Shown here: positions 7,115-11,747 of the stretch, piece after piece
Numbering within the stretch: position 1 is the first letter of the stretch
Layout: each line of letters starts with the position of its first letter
DNA from: Obelidium mucronatum
Lineage: Eukaryota; Chytridiomycota; Chytridiomycetes; Chytridiales; Chytriomycetaceae
Assembly (NCBI GenBank): GCA_025765595.1
Contig: JAIVFH010000640.1
Span: 1 to 11,747 of the forward strand
Reading direction: 5' to 3'
Length of the DNA stretch: 11,747 bases
Notes under the pieces: generated by a model
Databases searched by the model: none
What the model saw: only the letters and a program-made list of their open reading frames with translations
Told to the model about the DNA's origin: nothing
Program-made: the position numbers and the translations under genes

Positions 7115-8833
7115 ATGACCACCAAAGAGACCAAACACCTGCTGGACCAACCTGCCTTCTCTCGCAGCTTCGAATCGCTCCCGAACGAACTAATACAGGA
7201 AGTTCTGCTGCAGCTTCCAATTAACGACCGGCTTCTTGCCACGTCTCTCACTGCAAAGTCCTTTGCCACCTTTCTAGTACACAGTCCACTCTTTGCCCGG
7301 AAGCACTTCAAGCACTCCTTTTCATCATCGCGAAGCAGCTGCATCTGGTGCTTCCTTCACTCGAACGGGATCAAACGCCTTCCCCAAAAACAAATATCCC
7401 ATTGGGACACCCTCCCCAAAACCTATCGCGTGGCCATCTATAAAGAGCTGCTTTCGTCTGAAACTTGCGCTTGTCCGACTGGTCCCCGTGTTGATGCAAG
7501 ATACTGGGCACTTGGCCACGAGACTGCCTTTGTTGTCATGAGCCAACTGTTGACAAGTCCATTTCCTTCTTTTGATCCCTCTTGTAACAAGAGCCGCGCG
7601 ATTCGATGGTCGGCTTTGAATTTTGACGTTGATACGGTGAAGCTGCTGCTCAAAGACCCTCGCGTGGATCCAACTTTGTGCGACAATGAAGCAATTCTGT
7701 CCTGTGCTCTCAACCACCCCCTTGCGCCAAGCTTGCTCTCAGTATTATTAGCAGATCCCAGAATTGATCCTGCTGCGATTGATCACCTGCTTCTCCGGAA
7801 TTTCTCTGACAGAGGGAACGATGGACTGGTGTGCCTCCTTCTCCAAGATTTCAGAATGAAGACGGTACTGTTGGAAAATCAAGATTTACTAGAATTAGTC
7901 CTCACAAACGGTGGTATTGCAGTGTGGAAACTGGTTCTGTTTTCCAGTGGTAGAATAGATGTGGTTGTTCTACGGCAGCAAGTTTATGACAAGATTGAAC
8001 ACGGGAGTCAAAGTTTGGATGCGATTATAGAGCTTGTTATTCAAGATGGAAGAATCGATCTTTCTGAAGATGACTGTCTCGCTTTGCAGATAGCAGTTGA
8101 GAATCGGAGGGGAGGTGTGATTCGCTTGCTATTGGCAGATCCCCGAATCAATCCTTCTGCATTGGAGAATGAGGCTGTAAGAATTGCTTCACGGATTGGA
8201 ATGGTGGAAGGCGTTAGAATTCTTATGTCGGATCCCCGCGTTGATCCGTCTGCCATGAATAACGAAGCCATTCGAATTGCTTCTAAAGAAGGGCACGTGG
8301 ATGTAGTTCGATTATTACTCATGGATGCGCGCGTCAACTCAGCTGCTCGTGAAAATGAAGCAATTAGAAATGCCGCGGCAAATGGCCACGCATCAGTCGT
8401 CAAATTACTGCTACTTGATCCTCGTGTGGATCCGTTGGCTGGGAAAGAAAGCGCTTTGATGGTAGCATCTAGAAAGAATCATTTGTCCGTTTTGGACATC
8501 ATAACTATCGATCGACGGGTTGTGCCGATTCTGCACCGCAACGAGGCTTTCATCAATGCCACGAGGAATCAAGAAACCATTCAAAATACTCGACATTTAG
8601 TATCGCCTCAACATGCAAGACCATTATCGCATCAGGCTGTATTTGAAAAGACCTTGATGCGCTTTCTCGCAGGAAATGAAAAAGAACAGTCAGACATTGA
8701 TTCCCCAGAAGGAAAATTGATTTACAAGTGCTTGCAGCTGTTTGGGATTTTGGAAATTGACCCCATCAGGAATCCTGGCCTCGCTTTCCAATGCATCTGC
8801 CACAATTGGAACCAACTTATGTTAATAAAGTAA
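7115..8833 (+). CDS. F-box protein with ankyrin-like 'DPRVDP' repeats
   Basis: Intronless, 572 aa from ATG 7115. Residues about 14-60 form an F-box (SFESLPNELIQEVLLQLPIN, then LATSLTAKSFATFL), which in the family binds Skp1 and brings targets to an SCF ubiquitin ligase. From about residue 150 to 490 run nine or so degenerate repeats of about 33 residues with the pattern VVRLLL-DPR(V/I)DP-A-(D/E)NEAIRIA; the clearest units lie at 8110-8450 of the DNA. They are ankyrin-like, with NEAIRIA in place of the usual TPLH. The last ~85 residues are repeat-free. Targets cannot be told from sequence. Start choice: 7115 has a good context (CCACAATGAC) and lies just before the F-box; ATGs at 6962 and 7052 in the same frame would add a Phe-rich stretch coded by a polypyrimidine tract that looks like untranslated or intron sequence. 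Such F-box/repeat families are large in chytrids. Confidence 0.88.
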   Translation: MTTKETKHLLDQPAFSRSFESLPNELIQEVLLQLPINDRLLATSLTAKSFATFLVHSPLFARKHFKHSFSSSRSSCIWCFLHSNGIKRLPQKQISHWDTLPKTYRVAIYKELLSSETCACPTGPRVDARYWALGHETAFVVMSQLLTSPFPSFDPSCNKSRAIRWSALNFDVDTVKLLLKDPRVDPTLCDNEAILSCALNHPLAPSLLSVLLADPRIDPAAIDHLLLRNFSDRGNDGLVCLLLQDFRMKTVLLENQDLLELVLTNGGIAVWKLVLFSSGRIDVVVLRQQVYDKIEHGSQSLDAIIELVIQDGRIDLSEDDCLALQIAVENRRGGVIRLLLADPRINPSALENEAVRIASRIGMVEGVRILMSDPRVDPSAMNNEAIRIASKEGHVDVVRLLLMDARVNSAARENEAIRNAAANGHASVVKLLLLDPRVDPLAGKESALMVASRKNHLSVLDIITIDRRVVPILHRNEAFINATRNQETIQNTRHLVSPQHARPLSHQAVFEKTLMRFLAGNEKEQSDIDSPEGKLIYKCLQLFGILEIDPIRNPGLAFQCICHNWNQLMLIK

Positions 8834-8868
8834 TATGTAATCTCGACATAATTCAGATCCCAAATAAA
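8824..8868 (+). terminator. Two AATAAA poly(A) signals of the F-box gene
   Basis: AATAAA at 8824-8829 lies inside the last codons (TTA ATA AAG TAA), and a second at 8863-8868 lies 30 nt after the stop. The second is the better placed. The convergent ENT gene stops at 8911, so the two 3' ends share about 77 bp. Confidence 0.5.
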
Positions 8869-8910
8869 AACAGCTGATATTATTTCCCCAGATTAACAAA
8901 AGAGACGAGC

Positions 8911-10232
8911 TTATACAAAAAGCATTGAGCTCGCCCCTCCAACGGCCAGTCCCAAAGTAAGCATAAAAACTAAACCATCCGCTGCAATCCCTTGCCCTTC
9001 GACTCCGTAACTTTCTGAAATCGACATCGGTCCATGCATCATAATGTCACTGGCAATCCAGCCATTTGTGATTCCAAGCATCAAAATGATGAACATAAAC
9101 TCCGCGTCCCCGAAAATTCGAGGAAATATACTGGGTTGTGGAACATTGCAGCACATCAGGAGAGGAATAAACAGAACTCGAAGCAGCGAGAACCAAAGTG
9201 TCACATGTTTTCCTGGCAACTTAAACCCCTTCCACCCAGGCATAAACTATGAAGAATATTGGTCATCATTGATAAGATGCAAAAAGCCAGAAATTTGAGT
9301 TCACCTTTCCCGTCAGATCCCCAAGATTAAACACAACAAACATGATTGGAACAAACAGTTCCTTGAAAAGACTTGGCGCATTCGGATCATCGTACCTCAC
9401 ACTCTTGATGGAAGCAGCCAAAGCCGGAAAAACAGCAAGCGTAACCGTAAAGTCCCAAAGAATAGCAAACCCGTATTCCTTCACCGCCCACAACACACTA
9501 ATCCTGCTAACTGGAAGAAACGAATCCCCTTCATCCAGCAAATCATCTTGCACAAGCCCTTCCACTTCTTCTCCAGCGGAGCTGCAGCTTCCAACGCAAT
9601 GTACCCTGGCAACACGTGTAATCCCCAGACGGAAGCACCAGCAAGAATCACAGCAACAACAAACATAGCTTCATCATTATCCAGCTTCGTAACTACATTA
9701 ACAGCTGCAAGAATCGACACGGCGAGCCCAGCCACGCCTTGGCCCGCACTAATGGCATTTGAACATAAAACTGGGGCTTTGTACCAGGCAAGTACTGCAA
9801 ATGCCGCCATCTTATTCGTGCATGAATCGGGATTCAGCGAACAGCAACCAATTACAGCTACAAGAGGAATACCTGGAGCGCGGCCGAAACAGCACTTGCA
9901 GCAACACACACCAAAACAAGTCCAAAGAAGAGCGTCGCTTCAAGCTCAAATTGCAACAGAAACAAGACAAAAACAAAAACAAATCCATGCAAAAAGAGGC
10001 CAGCTTTAAGCCGCAGGAGTGCATCTGTTTTCACGAGAAGCACGAGCGAAAGACCTGCAAGATTCGAAACGGAAAACACAAGGGAGATCCACGCTTCGAA
10101 TGTGGCGGCATAAGGCGTTCCAGCCAGCCGCCGGTGGAACAGCGGAACTGAAGTGATCCACGCATTCCATGCGGCCAATCCAGTGACTCCAAGCAGGAGG
10201 GAAATCAAGTATGACGGTGATGATGATGCCAT
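8911..10232 (-). CDS. Equilibrative nucleoside transporter (ENT/SLC29 family), one frame break
   Basis: Eleven-helix membrane carrier for nucleosides. Exons: 10232-9873, 9810-9305 (contains the break), 9246-8911. Introns 9811-9872 (GTATTC...AAG, CTGAAT branch site) and 9247-9304 (GTGAAC...TAG). About 400 aa if the frame is continuous. Seen: TM1 LLLGVTGLAAWNAWITSVPL (ENT pattern LG..L..WN..IT), TM4-TM5 ending SAGQGVAGLAVSIL, TM7 FTVTLAVFPALAAS, TM8 IMFVVFNLGDLTGK, TM9 RVLFIPLLMCCN, TM10 MLGITNGWIASDIMM, and a C-terminal helix ending SMLFV. The frame changes near 9562-9576, between TM6 (HVLPGYIAL) and an acidic loop (EEVEGLVQDDLLDEG), which lies where ENTs have their cytosolic loop. One missing base in CTGGAGAAGAAG would restore it; introns of 47 or 59 nt with weak donors are a poorer alternative. 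The true ATG is 10232; TTG lies just before. The Ctf18 stop is 50 nt upstream. Confidence 0.88.
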
Positions 10233-10268
10233 CAAAATTTCAAATCAGTCTTGTTTATTCTTCTTATT

Positions 10269-10274
10269 TTTATT
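10269..10274 (-). terminator. AATAAA poly(A) signal of the CTF18 gene
   Basis: AATAAA on the minus strand eight nt after the Ctf18 TAA. The ENT start codon follows only about 37 nt further on, so the Ctf18 3' end and the ENT promoter overlap or adjoin. Confidence 0.5.
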
Positions 10275-10282
10275 GTAAATAA

Positions 10283-11747
10283 TTACAGGAAATCGCGGAC
10301 CTTCATTGGTTTACGAACTGCATTCGAGAACCCTTCATTGTACCGGTAACTAATGACAGGATCAGGCGCCTTTTCGATCACTTTTTTGCGTTTGATGACG
10401 GTCACACCATCAGTTGCCACTTCCTCCGGAATATCATCATCCTCCACAACCACAATTGGTCTCCCAAAAAAGTCCTTCGCTATTGCCTTAATGGCTTTGA
10501 TTGGAGCTGGTACGATCGTCTGAGATGGTGTCGGATCAGACCTGTGAATGGAAGAACATTTAAATCTAACAAGGAAACAACCGAAGAGAGTGTCTTATTC
10601 TCACCGTTTCTTTGGCGTTTTACCAACTTGACTTGCTGGTTCTTCCTCGTTTTCCTTGTCTGGTCCATCACCTACAACTTCCTGCTGTCGCCTGAACAAG
10701 TTTCCTGTTCCCTGGCCAACCAATTTCTTCATTCGTTCATTAGACGTTGCAATAGATCGCCGAATAGACTCTGTTTCGATCTTGATTTTTGGGCCGTGTT
10801 AATGAAACATAAAAAGCAAGAACGTCGAATGGACAAACCTCGTTGGAAATCAACTGCTTCACAGGATACGTAATTTGCTGAACATGAGGAGCATTGGCAT
10901 CTTCTTTTCCAATGATGAGTTTCTCAATAGGACTGGAAGGCGCGATTTTTTTTAGATCCGACACAAACACACAACAACCACCACTTACGGAAAAAGCCTG
11001 AAAAGATAATGACCGTCCTCTCCTTTTTCCTGAATAAACTTTAACCCAAAAGAAACCATGATATTGACCAGTTTGTCCAAAACGAGCTTTTCATTTGACT
11101 TCAACAGATTCACATTCACCTATTCCCGATGAAAAAATCTCGTTACAGCAAAAAAACTTAAGATGATGCAACATACAGCTCTGAAGTCTGGAGAAATGAT
11201 ATCCAACAACGGTGTCACTAATTCCTTGCAAAAGACGGCCCCGATTTCCCCAAGTGACCCGCTCATTCAGAGATAAAGTATTAATGAATGCACTGATAAT
11301 ATTCTCATTGGATCGATGAGCCACAAAGTTCTGCCAAAAATTAATTTTAACACAACGAAACCCAACTGTAACAGCAAACATCTCACATCATATTCAGCGC
11401 GAGGAAATTCTATCGCGGGTTTAGCCACGCCCGCAAAAAGTCGGTAGAAATTGACGATCGTAAACGGCTGATACTTGAACAGTTCAAAGTCTTTATCAAC
11501 ATTGATGAACCGATCCAGTCGATCATGAAACACTAGCCAATCTAAAGCCTGCTCAATTTTCGTCGATGATCGAGTTGCATCTGAAGAAGAGGAAATCGAA
11601 TCCACGATTCTCATTTTCAAGTAGTTTTCGTGACATCCTACAGAATAATTAGTTTTTACTTTGGTGTTGGCATTCAAACTGCATTCATCGGCCTTAAAAC
11701 AAACCTTGAACTATTTTGTCAATCTCTCCGCTCGCCGATATGAGAGA
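10283..11747 (-). CDS. CTF18: Ctf18 clamp-loader large subunit, C-terminal part (5' end beyond window)
   Basis: Nuclear protein; with Rfc2-5, Ctf8 and Dcc1 it forms the alternative RFC that loads PCNA and supports sister-chromatid cohesion. Exons: >11747-11705, 11637-11387, 11330-11177, 11119-10989, 10932-10839, 10780-10605, 10541-10283. Introns: 11638-11704, 11331-11386, 11120-11176, 10933-10988, 10781-10838, 10542-10604, all GT-AG. Seen: EIDKIVQG|CHENYLKMR, ALDWLVFHDRLDRF, FTIVNFYRLFAG, FPRAEYD, LLKSNEKLVLDKLVNIMVSF, PVKQLISNE, then AIAKDFFGRPIVVV and the end RYNEGFSNAVRKPMKVRDFL, which matches the conserved Ctf18 tail that binds Ctf8-Dcc1. The AAA+ ATPase part must lie outside the window. 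Exon 11177-11330 has one base too many: the frame passes from ERVTWGNRG to KELVTPLLDII around 11230-11242, beside TTTT and GGGG runs. Everything else joins cleanly. Confidence 0.93.

Noticed and set aside
9577..9605. A 23-nt intron (GTACAT...TGCAG) to cure the ENT frame break
   Set aside because: Too short to be spliced by a normal spliceosome and would cut the end of TM6; a one-base indel is simpler.
11638..11704. Extending the Ctf18 exon upstream as ADECSLNANTKVKTNYSV
   Set aside because: A GTTTGT donor, ACTAAT branch site and TGTAG acceptor bound it, and splicing joins IVQG to CHENYLKMR as in other Ctf18 proteins.
1..11747. Search for CRISPR arrays, insertion sequences, tRNA, rRNA or prophage
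   Set aside because: No spaced direct repeats, terminal inverted repeats, transposase motifs or tRNA-like B-box cloverleafs were found by eye; all conserved genes are fungal-type.

Overview
This looks like nuclear DNA from a zoosporic (chytrid-like) fungus. Genes are split by short introns (45 to 82 nt, CTRAY-like branch sites, mostly GT-AG). Many stop codons are followed by AATAAA. One protein carries the 'LLL-DPRVDPS-NEAIRIA' ankyrin-like repeats behind an F-box that are typical of chytrid gene families, and a secreted M43 protease carries chitin-binding modules. The phylum assignment is inference; a fungal or fungus-like eukaryote is secure.

Layout: (1) <1-2344, minus: SulP/SLC26 sulfate permease with STAS domain, five exons, C-terminus running off the left edge. 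(2) 2489-3651, minus: homocysteine S-methyltransferase, five exons, including a GC-AG intron. (3) 3754-4397, minus: glutathione S-transferase whose frame is broken twice by one extra base. (4) 4686-6617, minus: intronless secreted M43 metalloprotease with two CBM5/12-like modules, a Thr-rich repeat linker and a six-cysteine tail. (5) 7115-8833, plus: F-box/ankyrin-like repeat protein. (6) 8911-10232, minus: equilibrative nucleoside transporter (ENT/SLC29) with one frame break. (7) 10283->11747, minus: the C-terminal part of Ctf18, the large subunit of the alternative clamp loader, with at least seven exons and one frame break; its N-terminus is off the right edge.

How the genes relate: the three leftmost genes lie head-to-tail and all touch sulfur metabolism (sulfate uptake, methionine formation from homocysteine, glutathione use). 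This could be a small sulfur neighbourhood or coincidence. Genes 4 and 5 diverge from a ~500 bp intergenic region. Genes 5 and 6 converge with 77 nt between stop codons. Genes 7 and 6 are in tandem, 50 nt apart.

Most notable: four single-base frame breaks in three otherwise well-conserved genes, two of them beside 4-base homopolymers. This points to assembly indels more than to real pseudogenes. The most unusual gene biologically is the M43-CBM-Thr linker-CBM-Cys tail protein. I saw no CRISPR array, transposon, tRNA or rRNA.
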